This document shows positions 33,999 to 43,702 of a stretch of 64,000 nt of DNA, piece by piece. Location: assembly GCF_010994275.1 (NCBI RefSeq), contig NZ_WMCD01000004.1:62001-126000 (forward strand), in the 5' to 3' direction. The DNA comes from Cyclobacterium jeungdonense. Its GTDB lineage: Bacteria; Bacteroidota; Bacteroidia; Cytophagales; Cyclobacteriaceae. The notes under the pieces are model-generated. The model did no database searches, was not told the origin of the DNA, and saw only the letters and a program-made list of their open reading frames with translations. The translations under genes and the position numbers were made by a program. Each line of letters opens with the position of its first letter. Within the stretch, counting starts at the first letter, position 1.

Positions 33999-35453
33999 TT
34001 GAAATATTTTCCTTCCTTTTTCTTTCAAATCCTGCTTTCCTGCTACCTCTGCATGGCGAGCCAGCCGCTGTGGGCGCAGGCTGAAAACGGAGGAAGTGCT
34101 AACGACCCAGCCAATCCCCCGGAGAAGGTAACGGTCAACAATATCTTTGTAGTAGGTAATGAAAAAACCCGGAGAAATATCATTCTGAGGGAAATGGATA
34201 TCCAAACAGAACTTACATACGACTGGGAGGAATTCGTAGAAATGCTGTTGGCAGACCAGAAAAAAATCTACAACCTTCAACTTTTTACAACAGTCACATT
34301 AACTCCTTTATTTGTAGGCGATGAGCAGGTAGAGTTACTGGTTTCGCTGAAAGAAAGGTGGTACATTTTGCCCAGCCTCATCTTTAACCTTGCAGACAGG
34401 AACTTTTCAGAGTGGTGGATCAACCAGGGAAGGGATTTTTCGAGGGTCAATTATGGTATCAAGCTTGACCATAATAATGTAGGAGGCAGGAATGAAAAAC
34501 TCCGGGTGATCGGACAATTGGGTTTTACCCAGGCCATTGACCTCAATTACAGCATTCCATATCTGGACAAAAACCAGTTACATGGGCTGGCTGCGAAATT
34601 CAATTATTTCACAAACAAAAACATCCCTATCAAATCTGTTGATAACAAACAATTTTTCTACAAAAATCAGGAAGAAGACGTATTGCGGAGAACTTTCAAT
34701 GCCTTTTTAACATATAGTTTCCGGGGCAGCTTTTACAATTTCCATTACCTGACCCTGGGAATCCACAACACCCGGATTCATGAAGACGTGTTGATAGAGA
34801 ATCCAAATTACTTCACCCATGACAGCGAACGACTAAAATATTTTCAAGCTACTTACCGATACCGACACGACAATCGAGACAATGTAGCTTATGCTACTCA
34901 GGGTACCTTACTGGACTTAAGCCTTAGCCAGTACGGGCTTTTCTCAGGAGATGACATTCGCGAAACTGAATTTTCGTTATTAGCCAGTAAATATACGCGT
35001 CTGGGAGGTAAGTTTCATTTTGCAACCGGTATTTCCGGATCCGCTTTTTTTAGTCCAAGGCAGCCCTATACCCTGGTAAGAGGGATCGGATACAAACCTG
35101 ATTTTATCCGCGGCTATGAGATAAATGTGATCGAAGGGCAGCAGACCATTGTACATAAAAACAGCCTTCGGTATGAATTATTAAATATTGCCTTTGATAT
35201 TTCGGACTTCATGCCCATCGAGGAGTTTTCCGTCATACCCTTCAAATTATACCTGAGTGCCAATTTTGACCAGGGGTATGTCAGAGATGCTAACCGTATT
35301 CCTGAAAATGCAGGTTTGACAAATCAATATCTTTCGGGATACGGACTGGGATTGGATCTCATCGGTATTTATGATGCCGTTTTCCGCTTCGAGTATTCCG
35401 TCAATAACACCGGAACGGGCAATTTTTTCATCAACGTGAAAGCACCTTTGTAA
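33999..35453 (+). CDS. Omp85/BamA-like outer membrane protein with POTRA domain
   Basis: The TTG at 33999 is preferred because it begins an intact signal peptide (FFFQILLSCYLCMASQPLWAQA); 484 residues. One POTRA-like domain covers about 45-125 (VTVNNIFVVGNEKTRRNIILRE..IYNLQLFTTVTL..VELLVSLKERWY). The rest is a predicted 16-strand barrel ending in NFFINVKAPL. It is shorter than BamA (one POTRA, not five), nearer to FhaC/TamA-like or a Bacteroidota paralogue. The substrate is unknown. Confidence 0.82.
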   Translation: MKYFPSFFFQILLSCYLCMASQPLWAQAENGGSANDPANPPEKVTVNNIFVVGNEKTRRNIILREMDIQTELTYDWEEFVEMLLADQKKIYNLQLFTTVTLTPLFVGDEQVELLVSLKERWYILPSLIFNLADRNFSEWWINQGRDFSRVNYGIKLDHNNVGGRNEKLRVIGQLGFTQAIDLNYSIPYLDKNQLHGLAAKFNYFTNKNIPIKSVDNKQFFYKNQEEDVLRRTFNAFLTYSFRGSFYNFHYLTLGIHNTRIHEDVLIENPNYFTHDSERLKYFQATYRYRHDNRDNVAYATQGTLLDLSLSQYGLFSGDDIRETEFSLLASKYTRLGGKFHFATGISGSAFFSPRQPYTLVRGIGYKPDFIRGYEINVIEGQQTIVHKNSLRYELLNIAFDISDFMPIEEFSVIPFKLYLSANFDQGYVRDANRIPENAGLTNQYLSGYGLGLDLIGIYDAVFRFEYSVNNTGTGNFFINVKAPL

Positions 35454-35533
35454 ATTACTTTTTTTGTTTTTAAAATACATTTTTTTGTATTAAATTCATT
35501 TGTCGCTAAGTGGTTTTCCCAACTTTTCGAATC

Positions 35534-36367
35534 ATGGAGAAATGGATTCCGACCGTTCTGTTTTTTTCCTTTTTGATTGTCCTTACCGGGCGGTCACAAA
35601 ACAGCATGGATCATTTCCCGAAAGGAGCATTAAGCATGGGACTGGGAAATGCCAGCGTCACCCTCAATGATCCCTGGGCAATATTTAACAACATCGGTGC
35701 ACTGGGAACAGCCAACCAGGAGCTGCGAGCAATAGCCGGCTATGACCACAGGCTGGGCTTAAGTGAGCTCACAACGCTCTCCACCGGACTTATCATTCCT
35801 ACCAACAACCTGGGGAATCTGGGTATCGGTATCTCCAGCTATGGCGGAAAGCTATTTAACCAACAGCAAGTCGGTATTGGTATCGCCAACCAGCTCGGTC
35901 TGGCAAGCCTCGGTGTAAAAATCAGCTATTTTCAAACCAATATTGAAGGGTTCGGTAGAAGTGCCCAGCCGGTGTTCGAATTTGGAGGAACGGCAGAACT
36001 GCTTCCAGGCCTATTTTTTGGAGCACATGCCTACAACATCACCCGGGCTGCTATCAGCAAATCTAGCAAGGACTACTTGCCTACCACTGTAAAAGCAGGT
36101 ATTTCTTATCGTCCCTCAGAAGATCTAATGTTGAATTTCGAATCAGAAAAAGAATTGTTAACTCCTGCCAGGTTCAAAGCAGGGTTGGCCTATGGTTTCG
36201 AGCAGAAGCTATGGGCAAGAACAGGTATCAATACCAATCCAAACCATCTGTTTTTCGGTATTGGTTTCAGGCCCAGGAGATTTCAAGTAGATTATGCCAT
36301 GAGCCGGCATTTTCTTTTGGGCTTTACCCACCATTTTTCCCTCAATTACAACCTTTCCGAACCTTGA
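35534..36367 (+). CDS. PorV/PorQ-like outer membrane beta-barrel protein
   Basis: The ATG at 35534 (277 residues) is chosen over a GTG at 35510. Signal peptide: WIPTVLFFSFLIVLTGRSQ. The barrel begins MGLGNASVTLNDPWAIFNNIGALG, the opening seen in PorV/PorQ/FadL-type barrels. It is shorter than PorV. PorV and PorQ act in type IX secretion, and a T9SS cargo is present in this window, but this protein could be a different barrel of the same fold. Its TGA overlaps the TTG start of the next gene. Confidence 0.75.
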   Translation: MEKWIPTVLFFSFLIVLTGRSQNSMDHFPKGALSMGLGNASVTLNDPWAIFNNIGALGTANQELRAIAGYDHRLGLSELTTLSTGLIIPTNNLGNLGIGISSYGGKLFNQQQVGIGIANQLGLASLGVKISYFQTNIEGFGRSAQPVFEFGGTAELLPGLFFGAHAYNITRAAISKSSKDYLPTTVKAGISYRPSEDLMLNFESEKELLTPARFKAGLAYGFEQKLWARTGINTNPNHLFFGIGFRPRRFQVDYAMSRHFLLGFTHHFSLNYNLSEP

Positions 36368-38466
36368 CTCCTCGTTTCCTTCTTGTATTTTTGGTGCCAA
36401 GCTGTTTCCAGGTCCTATTTGCCCAATCCTTACCTACTAATGGCCTGGACATCGAACGGTTCATTGAGGAGCGCTTTGCCTTTCAGGACGAGGACATTCC
36501 GTATGAAGACCTCTACGAAAGTCTCCTGCAGGTTCACCTAAACCCCCTGGATCTACAGGTAGTCTCTGCCGAAGAGCTGAGGTCATTGCATATCCTTTCC
36601 CCCTTGCAGGTGGAAACGTTTATGACCTATCGAACTGAATTTGGCCCTTTGCTCTCCACATACGAATTACAAGCCATTCCCGAGTGGGACCTGAAAACGA
36701 TCGAAAGTATCCTGCCCTTTGTGCAATTGAATTCCAGCCAAACGCTTCCTGGCGTTGCCGGTTTAAAACGAATCCGAACAGCGGAAAATGCTTATTTTAT
36801 TCTTAGGCAACGAAGGGTCTGGCAAACCAGAAAGGGATTTAGCCCGCCGGATACCCTGCCTGGTGGAGCACTGAGCAACCGCTATCTTGGGGATCCCAAT
36901 GACGTGTACGTCAGGCTGCGATTGCAACAACCGGGTGATTTCAGCCTGGGCCTGACCGCTGATAAAGATGCCGGTGAACCATTCGTATGGGACGGGCGTA
37001 CCCGAAGGTATGGAATGGATTTTTTGTCCTTTCACTATACCCTTTACAACAAAGGAGCTATGAAGATGCTCACGTTAGGCGATTATCAGTTTCAGTTCGG
37101 TCAGGGGCTGGTATTTGGGGCAGGATTTTCCGTAGGAAAAGGATCCGAGACAGTCGCTACTGTTCGAAGAAGTTCGCTGGGACTACGCCCCTATACCTCG
37201 GTTTTGGAAACCGGTTTTTTTCGGGGAGGGGCTATTACCTACCAAAAAGGAAATTTTGAGTGGACGGGGATGTATTCCCTTGCTCCCAGAAACGCTAGTA
37301 TCCAAATTTTTCGGGACAGCCTTGAATCTTCCGAGGGGTATTTATCTTCGCTTGTCCTTTCGGGATATCATCGAACTGAAAGTGAAATTCAAAAAAAAGC
37401 GCAGGCCAGGGAACAAAATATTGGAACAAATATCCACTACCAGAGCCCTAAGAATAACCTACAGGTTGGTGCCAATTTTCTTCACACCCGTTACAGCCGT
37501 CCACTAATACCGAGAGCCCGGGTATACAATCAATTCGAATTTCGTGGAGAAAATAATTCCATCGGAAGTCTTTACCTTTCCTATAATTTTGCTAACCACT
37601 ACTTTTTTGCTGAGTCGGCACTTTCCCAAAGTATGGGAAAAGGGCAGGTAGTCGGTATTATGAGTAGTTTAAGCCGGCAGGTGGACTTTTCCCTGGTATG
37701 GCGAAAATTTGACCGAAACTTCCACTCCTTCTATGGCAATGCATTTTCCGAAGGCTCCCGGCCCATCAACGAAGAGGGCTTCTACCTGGGTCTGAGCTAT
37801 AAACCCTTCAGAAAAATCACCTGGTCTGCCTATTACGATCACTTTTCCTTTCCCTGGATGCGGTTCCGCATGTATGCTCCCTCTTCGGGCAGCGAGTGGC
37901 TTAGCCGTTTTACCTACACACCGAATAAGCAGTTGGCATTTTTCTTTCAATGGCGGGAAGAAAGTAAAAGCAGGAACCTATTATCGGATGAGCAGTCGGA
38001 TAACCAATATTTGCTGGCTGAAGGCAAGAGAAAAAACTTTGTCTGGAATATGAGCTACCAACCTAATCAATGGTGGCAGGCAAAGACCAGACTCCAACAC
38101 AGCTCTTATCAAATAAATGGAACAAAAACCAGGGGCTTCGCTATTTTTCAGGATTTAACGGGCAGTGTGGGCGATTGGAAATTCAGTGGGAGGATTTCGT
38201 TATTTGATACCGATGATTTCGAAAACCGACAATACCTTTTTGAGAAAAATGTCCTTTGGGCCTTCTCTGTTCCCAATTTCTATGGGCAAGGGATGAGATG
38301 TTATTTGCTGGCACAATACAAAATCAACAATCAATTGACTTGTTGGGCCAGATGGGCAAAAACGACGTATACCAATAGAGAAGGCATCGGTTCAGGGCTG
38401 CAGGAGATCCCCGGAAACGAGGTGACGGAAACCACTTTTCAGTTGAGGTACCAGTTTAACCGGTAA
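36364..38466 (+). CDS. Helix-hairpin-helix domain fused to large outer-membrane barrel
   Basis: The reading frame is open upstream, but the TTG at 36364 gives an intact signal peptide (FLLVFLVPSCFQVLFAQS) and overlaps the previous stop (TTGA); 700 residues. A helix-hairpin-helix (ComEA-like) pair lies at about 58-115: LNPLDLQVVSAEELRSL, then YRTEFGPLLSTYELQAIP and a further hairpin. The rest (about 140-700) is strand-rich with aromatic girdles and ends in TETTFQLRYQFNR, reading as an outer-membrane beta-barrel. ComEA-type HhH pairs bind DNA; the combination is suggestive but the function is unknown. It lies in one unit with the PorV-like gene. Confidence 0.8.
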   Translation: MTPRFLLVFLVPSCFQVLFAQSLPTNGLDIERFIEERFAFQDEDIPYEDLYESLLQVHLNPLDLQVVSAEELRSLHILSPLQVETFMTYRTEFGPLLSTYELQAIPEWDLKTIESILPFVQLNSSQTLPGVAGLKRIRTAENAYFILRQRRVWQTRKGFSPPDTLPGGALSNRYLGDPNDVYVRLRLQQPGDFSLGLTADKDAGEPFVWDGRTRRYGMDFLSFHYTLYNKGAMKMLTLGDYQFQFGQGLVFGAGFSVGKGSETVATVRRSSLGLRPYTSVLETGFFRGGAITYQKGNFEWTGMYSLAPRNASIQIFRDSLESSEGYLSSLVLSGYHRTESEIQKKAQAREQNIGTNIHYQSPKNNLQVGANFLHTRYSRPLIPRARVYNQFEFRGENNSIGSLYLSYNFANHYFFAESALSQSMGKGQVVGIMSSLSRQVDFSLVWRKFDRNFHSFYGNAFSEGSRPINEEGFYLGLSYKPFRKITWSAYYDHFSFPWMRFRMYAPSSGSEWLSRFTYTPNKQLAFFFQWREESKSRNLLSDEQSDNQYLLAEGKRKNFVWNMSYQPNQWWQAKTRLQHSSYQINGTKTRGFAIFQDLTGSVGDWKFSGRISLFDTDDFENRQYLFEKNVLWAFSVPNFYGQGMRCYLLAQYKINNQLTCWARWAKTTYTNREGIGSGLQEIPGNEVTETTFQLRYQFNR

Positions 38467-38495
38467 AGAAACACAAATCATCTTTACCGGTTAAA
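38455..38495. terminator. Convergent-gene hairpin after the HhH-barrel gene and mscL
   Basis: A perfect 15-bp stem, TTTAACCGGTAAAGA (38455-38469) with TCTTTACCGGTTAAA (38481-38495), and an 11-base loop. It sits on the stop codon of the plus-strand gene and ends one base before the mscL stop. No T-tract follows, so it may work as a bidirectional terminator only weakly, or as an mRNA 3-prime end stabiliser. Confidence 0.6.
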
Positions 38496-38496
38496 T

Positions 38497-38922
38497 TCAT
38501 CCATTTTGCTTCTTTAAAAGATCTCTGATTTCCTCCAATAGAACCTCTGTTTTGTTTACGGTAGGCGGAGGAGGAGTGGGTGCGGCCTCTTCTTTCTTCT
38601 TCAGGCTATTGATCAGTCTCACCATCATGAAAACGGCAAGCGCTACCAGGGTAAAATCCACTACAAACTGAATGAAATTTCCATATTTGATGGCCACTGC
38701 GGCCACTTCCACTCCTGCCGGATCCAGGTAGGCATCTTTAAGTACGATCATCAGATCTTTGAAATTTACTCCTCCAAGCAATAACCCGATGGGGGGCATA
38801 ATGACATCATTTACCAGGGAAGACACTATCTTCCCGAATGCACCGCCCATGATCACTGCCACGGCGAGATCTACCACATTGCCCCTTACAGCAAAATCCT
38901 TGAATTCTTTAATCAATCCCAT
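38497..38922 (-). CDS. mscL: Large-conductance mechanosensitive channel
   Basis: The protein has 141 residues. The first helix segment is [31 protein letters not shown] and the second is [29 protein letters not shown] proline-rich linker (APTPPPPTV) precedes a short C-terminal helix. The MscL pore opens under membrane tension and releases solutes on osmotic downshock. It stands alone, convergent with the HhH-barrel gene. Confidence 0.95.
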   Translation of the reverse strand: MGLIKEFKDFAVRGNVVDLAVAVIMGGAFGKIVSSLVNDVIMPPIGLLLGGVNFKDLMIVLKDAYLDPAGVEVAAVAIKYGNFIQFVVDFTLVALAVFMMVRLINSLKKKEEAAPTPPPPTVNKTEVLLEEIRDLLKKQNG

Positions 38923-39047
38923 GCTTTTGTTAGTTAGAAATAGTAATTAGTACTTTGAAATAAATAGCATAACTTTTCAATATATATATTTATTTGAAAA
39001 GTTTTTAAATTTATCAGTGACAAAATAAAAAGTTTTAAATCAATAAT

Positions 39048-41114
39048 ATGGCAAATCAATTTCAATTAGAAGCTCCAAAGGCAAAATTATCACCAAAGAA
39101 CCTTGATTTTCATTCCCATTCCAGGTTAGATAATTATTATTGGATGAATGACCGGGAAAATCCGGAAGTCCTCGCCTACCTTGAACAAGAAAATGACTAC
39201 AAAGAGCAATGCCTGGCTCCTGGTAAAAGCTTGCAGGAGACTTTATTTAAAGAAATGAAAAGCCGGATTAAGGAGGATGATTCCAGCGTACCTTATTTTA
39301 AAAATGGGTATTACTATTACCAAAGATATGAAGAAGGGAATGAATATCCGATTTATTGCCGGAAAGAGAAACAATTGACTAATGAAGAGCAAATTATACT
39401 TAATGTGAATGAATTGGCTGAAGGAAAGGAGTACCTGCATGTCAATGCCCTGGCCATTTCCGAAAGCACGCATTTGCTGGCCTATGCTTCCGATGACGTG
39501 GGTCGCAGGATCTACACCATTCATTTCAAAGACCTGCAAACCGGAGAAACGTTTAGAGAATCAATAAAAGCCATTACCGGAAATATGGCTTGGGCAAGCG
39601 ATAATAAAACCCTTTTTTATACCCAGCAAGATCCGAAAACACTTCGGTCAAACCGGGTCTACAAGCATATCCTGGGACAAAATCAATCGGATGATGAATT
39701 AGTTTTTGAAGAAAAGGACGAAAAATTCACCCTTCAGGTACAAAAATCCAAATCTGGTAAATACCTGTTCATTGCCAGCCAGAGCACCATTTCTACCGAA
39801 TACCGGTTCTTGGCTGCCGATAATCCCAAGGGAAAATGGAAGCTTATTCAGAAGAGAGAGAAGGATCTGGAATACGAGGTCGAACATTACGAGGATTATT
39901 TTGTTATCCTGACCAACGCAGACGGAGCAAAGAACTTTAAACTGGTAAAGGCTCCCATAAAACAACCAGGAAAAATCCATTGGGAAGAAGTGATTCCTGT
40001 GAGGGAAAATGTATTGCTCGAAGAATTCGATGTATTTAAGCACCACCTGGTAATTTCCAATCGCTTCAATGGTCTGAGCAGGCTGGAAATCCATACCTGG
40101 GATGGAAGACAAAAGCACACCATCCGAATGCAGGACCCCGCCTACTCGGTTTGGTTGGGGAATAATCCGGAGTTTTACACGGAGGTCTTACGCTATGGGT
40201 ATAACTCGCTAACAACCCCCTCTTCCATATTTGATTATCACATGGACAGCAGGGAGAAAACCCTGATGAAGCAACAAGAAGTAATGGGTGGTCACAATCC
40301 CGAAGACTACCAATCAGAAAGAATATGGGCCACTGCCCCGGACGGACAGGAAATTCCGATTTCATTGGTTTACAAAAAAGATTTGTTTACTAAAATGGGG
40401 GAAAATCCCTTGTTATTATATGCTTATGGTGCCTATGGGCTGAGCACGGACCCCTATTTTAGTCCCAGCAGACTAAGCCTTTTAGACAGGGGTTTTGTAT
40501 TTGCAATGGCTCATGTGCGTGGAGGGCAGGAAATGGGGAGGCATTGGTATGAAGAAGGCAAAATGCTAAAAAAGAAAAATACCTTTACTGATTTCATTGC
40601 CTGTGCAGAACATTTGATTCATGAAAAATACGTGCATAAAAACAAACTATTTGCCATGGGAGGAAGTGCAGGCGGATTAACAATGGGAGCGGTTATTAAC
40701 GAACGTCCGGACCTCTTCCTTGGAGTCATAGCTGCGGTTCCGTTCGTAGATGTAGTTACCACCATGTTGGATGAGAGCATTCCATTAACAACCGGAGAAT
40801 TTGACGAGTGGGGAAACCCCAAGGAAAAGGAATACTATGAGTACATATTATCTTATTCTCCCTATGACAATGTAAAATCACAGGATTACCCGCACCTTTT
40901 GGTCACTTCGGGGTTACACGATAGCCAGGTACAATACTGGGAGCCGACAAAATGGGTGGCTAAATTACGTGCGATGCGAACCAATAACAACCTGCTTCTC
41001 CTTCATACTAATATGGAAGCGGGCCATGGAGGTGCCAGTGGGCGGTTCAGAGCGTTAAAAGAATTAGCCATGGAATATGCCTTTCTACTTCGTCTTGCGG
41101 GAATAAACCAATAG
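39048..41114 (+). CDS. Oligopeptidase B / prolyl-oligopeptidase family serine peptidase
   Basis: The protein has 688 residues without a signal peptide. An N-terminal seven-bladed propeller is followed by an alpha/beta-hydrolase domain with the catalytic serine S540 in MGGSAGG, an aspartate in SGLHDSQVQYWEP and a histidine in MEAGHGGASGRF. VRGGQEMGRHWYEEGKM is typical of oligopeptidase B (PtrB), which cuts after basic residues in short peptides. Whether it is OpB or a prolyl-specific relative is not certain. Confidence 0.92.
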   Translation: MANQFQLEAPKAKLSPKNLDFHSHSRLDNYYWMNDRENPEVLAYLEQENDYKEQCLAPGKSLQETLFKEMKSRIKEDDSSVPYFKNGYYYYQRYEEGNEYPIYCRKEKQLTNEEQIILNVNELAEGKEYLHVNALAISESTHLLAYASDDVGRRIYTIHFKDLQTGETFRESIKAITGNMAWASDNKTLFYTQQDPKTLRSNRVYKHILGQNQSDDELVFEEKDEKFTLQVQKSKSGKYLFIASQSTISTEYRFLAADNPKGKWKLIQKREKDLEYEVEHYEDYFVILTNADGAKNFKLVKAPIKQPGKIHWEEVIPVRENVLLEEFDVFKHHLVISNRFNGLSRLEIHTWDGRQKHTIRMQDPAYSVWLGNNPEFYTEVLRYGYNSLTTPSSIFDYHMDSREKTLMKQQEVMGGHNPEDYQSERIWATAPDGQEIPISLVYKKDLFTKMGENPLLLYAYGAYGLSTDPYFSPSRLSLLDRGFVFAMAHVRGGQEMGRHWYEEGKMLKKKNTFTDFIACAEHLIHEKYVHKNKLFAMGGSAGGLTMGAVINERPDLFLGVIAAVPFVDVVTTMLDESIPLTTGEFDEWGNPKEKEYYEYILSYSPYDNVKSQDYPHLLVTSGLHDSQVQYWEPTKWVAKLRAMRTNNNLLLLHTNMEAGHGGASGRFRALKELAMEYAFLLRLAGINQ

Positions 41115-41277
41115 CTAAACTGTCACCTCTTATTTCAATTTTACCTAAATATCATCCTTTTTGTGTAATAAATTAGGGTGTTTTGCCGGGATTCATTGTA
41201 GTTTCAACAATATTTACTTAAATTATTATCTTTAATACAATTAGTAAGACCAAATCAACTGATTTTAACCACCCACC

Positions 41278-42705
41278 ATGAAGGTAATCCATAACAATCA
41301 ACAAGGCTTTTACGATGAAATGTATGAAAAGAACCAGGAACTAAGGCCTCACTACAACAGTTTCGGTAAATTCATACAAAGCATTTCGGCCAAGAAACTC
41401 AGCCACCTTCAGTATTCGGCAGACAAAGCGCAAATGGCCATGGGAATGACGTTCAACGTCTACCATGATAAAGAAGGAATGGAAAAGATTCTACACCTTG
41501 ACATCATTCCCCGGATTATTCCCGGGCATGAATGGAAAATATTGGAAGATGGACTCAAACAGCGAATTGACGCTTTAAATCATTTTCTTCAGGATATTTA
41601 CAATGAGCAAAAAATTTTCAAGGATGAGATTATTCCGAAGGAGCTGATTGTCGGGAGCAAAGACTTTCTGAAACCTTGTATCGGACTTACGCCACCCAAA
41701 GGAATCTGGTGTCACATCACTGGTACCGATCTGGTGAGAGATAAAGACGGGGATTTTTACGTACTCGAGGATAATTTAAGGTGCCCCTCAGGTGTATCCT
41801 ACATGCTCGAAAGCCGCGAAATTATCAAAAGGGCTTTCCCGGAACTTTTCAATACTCTCGGAGTGCGTCCGGTATCCGACTACAGCACCAAACTTTTGGA
41901 GATGCTGCAGTTCCTCTCCGATAAACCGAAACCGGTGATCGGAGTTTTAACACCAGGGGTGTACAACTCTGCCTATTTTGAACATTCCTATTTGGCCCAG
42001 CAAATGGGGGTAGAATTAGTTTCGGGCATGGACCTTTTGGTAGAAAACAAAAAAGTATACATGCAAACTACCAAGGGGCTGCAACAGATCGATGTGCTGT
42101 ACCGGAGGATTGACGATACCTTTCTGGATCCGCTTGCATTCAATCCGAATTCCATGCTGGGAATCCCAGGATTGTTCGATGCCTACAAGGCGGGTAACAT
42201 TGCCCTTGCCAACGCTCCAGGAACCGGAGTTGCGGATGACAAAGCCGTTTATGCCTACGTACCTAAAATCATCCGGTATTACCTTGATCAGGAACCCATC
42301 TTAAAAAATGTCCCTACCTACCTTTGCCGGGAAACAGAAGACCGGGAGTATGTCTTGAAAAATATCGCCAACCTTGTGGTTAAAGAAACGAATGCAGCGG
42401 GGGGGTATGGTATGTTAATCGGGCCGAAAGCAGACGCTGAGGAGCACGAAAAGTTCCGGAAATTAATACAAAAAAACCCAAAAAACTACATTGCGCAACC
42501 CACCCTTTCCCTTTCGACGGTACCCTCGATCATAGACAATAAGTCTATCGAAGGTCGGCATGTTGATTTGAGGCCTTACATTTTATACGGAAACGAAATT
42601 GAAGTAATTCCCGGAGCCCTTACCCGTGTAGCCTTGAAAAAAGGCTCCCTGGTTGTTAACAGCTCTCAGGGAGGAGGCAGCAAAGATACCTGGGTATTGT
42701 ACTAA
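41278..42705 (+). CDS. Circularly permuted ATP-grasp protein of the Anbu operon
   Basis: The protein has 475 residues. It contains YVLEDNLRCPSGVSYMLESRE, YRRIDDTFLDPLAF and an ATP-grasp end with VVKETNAAGGYGMLIGPKA and VALKKGSLVVNSSQGGGSKDTW, the CP_ATPgrasp family (formerly DUF404/DUF407). It is predicted to form peptide-like bonds with ATP. It is first in the four-gene Anbu operon; the next start is 17 bases after the stop. Confidence 0.9.
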   Translation: MKVIHNNQQGFYDEMYEKNQELRPHYNSFGKFIQSISAKKLSHLQYSADKAQMAMGMTFNVYHDKEGMEKILHLDIIPRIIPGHEWKILEDGLKQRIDALNHFLQDIYNEQKIFKDEIIPKELIVGSKDFLKPCIGLTPPKGIWCHITGTDLVRDKDGDFYVLEDNLRCPSGVSYMLESREIIKRAFPELFNTLGVRPVSDYSTKLLEMLQFLSDKPKPVIGVLTPGVYNSAYFEHSYLAQQMGVELVSGMDLLVENKKVYMQTTKGLQQIDVLYRRIDDTFLDPLAFNPNSMLGIPGLFDAYKAGNIALANAPGTGVADDKAVYAYVPKIIRYYLDQEPILKNVPTYLCRETEDREYVLKNIANLVVKETNAAGGYGMLIGPKADAEEHEKFRKLIQKNPKNYIAQPTLSLSTVPSIIDNKSIEGRHVDLRPYILYGNEIEVIPGALTRVALKKGSLVVNSSQGGGSKDTWVLY

Positions 42706-42721
42706 CCAAGAAAAAAACATT

Positions 42722-43702
42722 ATGTTAAGTAGAGTAGCAAATTCCATTTACTGGCTGGGCAGATACCTTGAGAGAGCAGAAAATTATGCCCGTTTTATTG
42801 ATGTAAATTTCAACCTGATGTTAGACCTCCCCGGAGACCTGAAGGAACAATGGGAGCCCCTGGTACTTGCCACGGGAGACAAAGAACTCTACCAGACAAA
42901 AAATCAAGGGTATAACATGCAGGAAGTCATTTATTTTCTGGCTTTTGATATTGACAATCCCAATTCACTTATTTCGTCTGTATCTCAGGCCAGAGAAAAT
43001 GCTCGAATGGTCCGGGAAAATCTAACCAAAGAAACCTGGGAAAAGCTCAATGAAACCTATCATTTTGTCAAAAAAGCCTCAGAAAGTAAAATCTGGAAAA
43101 AAGAAGATCCAAGGGAATTCTTTGAATCTGTCAAATCTCAGATCTTACTTCTTTATGGAATCGCAGACAGTACTGTTGCCCGCACGGAAGGATGGTATTT
43201 TCGCCAACTGGGACAATACCTTGAAAGAGCGGATAAGACCTCACGCATTCTGGATGTGAAGTATCATATCCTCCTCCCCTCTCCGAAGGAAGTAGGTTCC
43301 CCCCTTGACTTTCTCCACTGGATGGCCCTGTTAAAGTCAGTAACTGCCTTTAATACCTACCGACGTCTTTACGGTACCATAGATCCTTCGTACGTGGTTG
43401 AATTTCTGGTCCTGAACAAATACTTCCCCCGGTCCGTGTTTTTCTGCCTCCGGGAGGCCGAGCAAAGCTTATTTAAAATTTCAGGCACCAATGGTTCTGG
43501 TTTCTCCAATCCGGCCGAAAAATCCATGGGAGAACTGCGGTCTAAACTTGAATTTGATGATGTCAACGATATCATTGCCACAGGACTTCACGAATACCTC
43601 GAACACCTTCAGGTGAAAATCAATTTTATATCCAATCAGATAAACGATAATTATTTCCAAATAAAAGATAACTTTGTAAGCCAAACTATGGAGCAAGGAT
43701 GA
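42722..43702 (+). CDS. Alpha-E domain protein of the Anbu operon
   Basis: The start is ATG at 42722 (MLSRVANSIYWLGRYLERAENYARF; 326 residues); an in-frame start at 42653 lies inside the ATP-grasp gene and would only add residues read out of frame there. It is an all-helical alpha-E (DUF403) protein. The family is always found with CP ATP-grasp and transglutaminase genes and is thought to take part in the same amide-bond chemistry. Its stop overlaps the Anbu start (ATGA at 43699). Confidence 0.9.
   Translation: MLSRVANSIYWLGRYLERAENYARFIDVNFNLMLDLPGDLKEQWEPLVLATGDKELYQTKNQGYNMQEVIYFLAFDIDNPNSLISSVSQARENARMVRENLTKETWEKLNETYHFVKKASESKIWKKEDPREFFESVKSQILLLYGIADSTVARTEGWYFRQLGQYLERADKTSRILDVKYHILLPSPKEVGSPLDFLHWMALLKSVTAFNTYRRLYGTIDPSYVVEFLVLNKYFPRSVFFCLREAEQSLFKISGTNGSGFSNPAEKSMGELRSKLEFDDVNDIIATGLHEYLEHLQVKINFISNQINDNYFQIKDNFVSQTMEQG

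Noticed and set aside
36211-36363. Extended start of the HhH-barrel gene
   Set aside because: It lies inside the upstream barrel gene; TTG at 36364 restores a signal peptide and a stop overlap.
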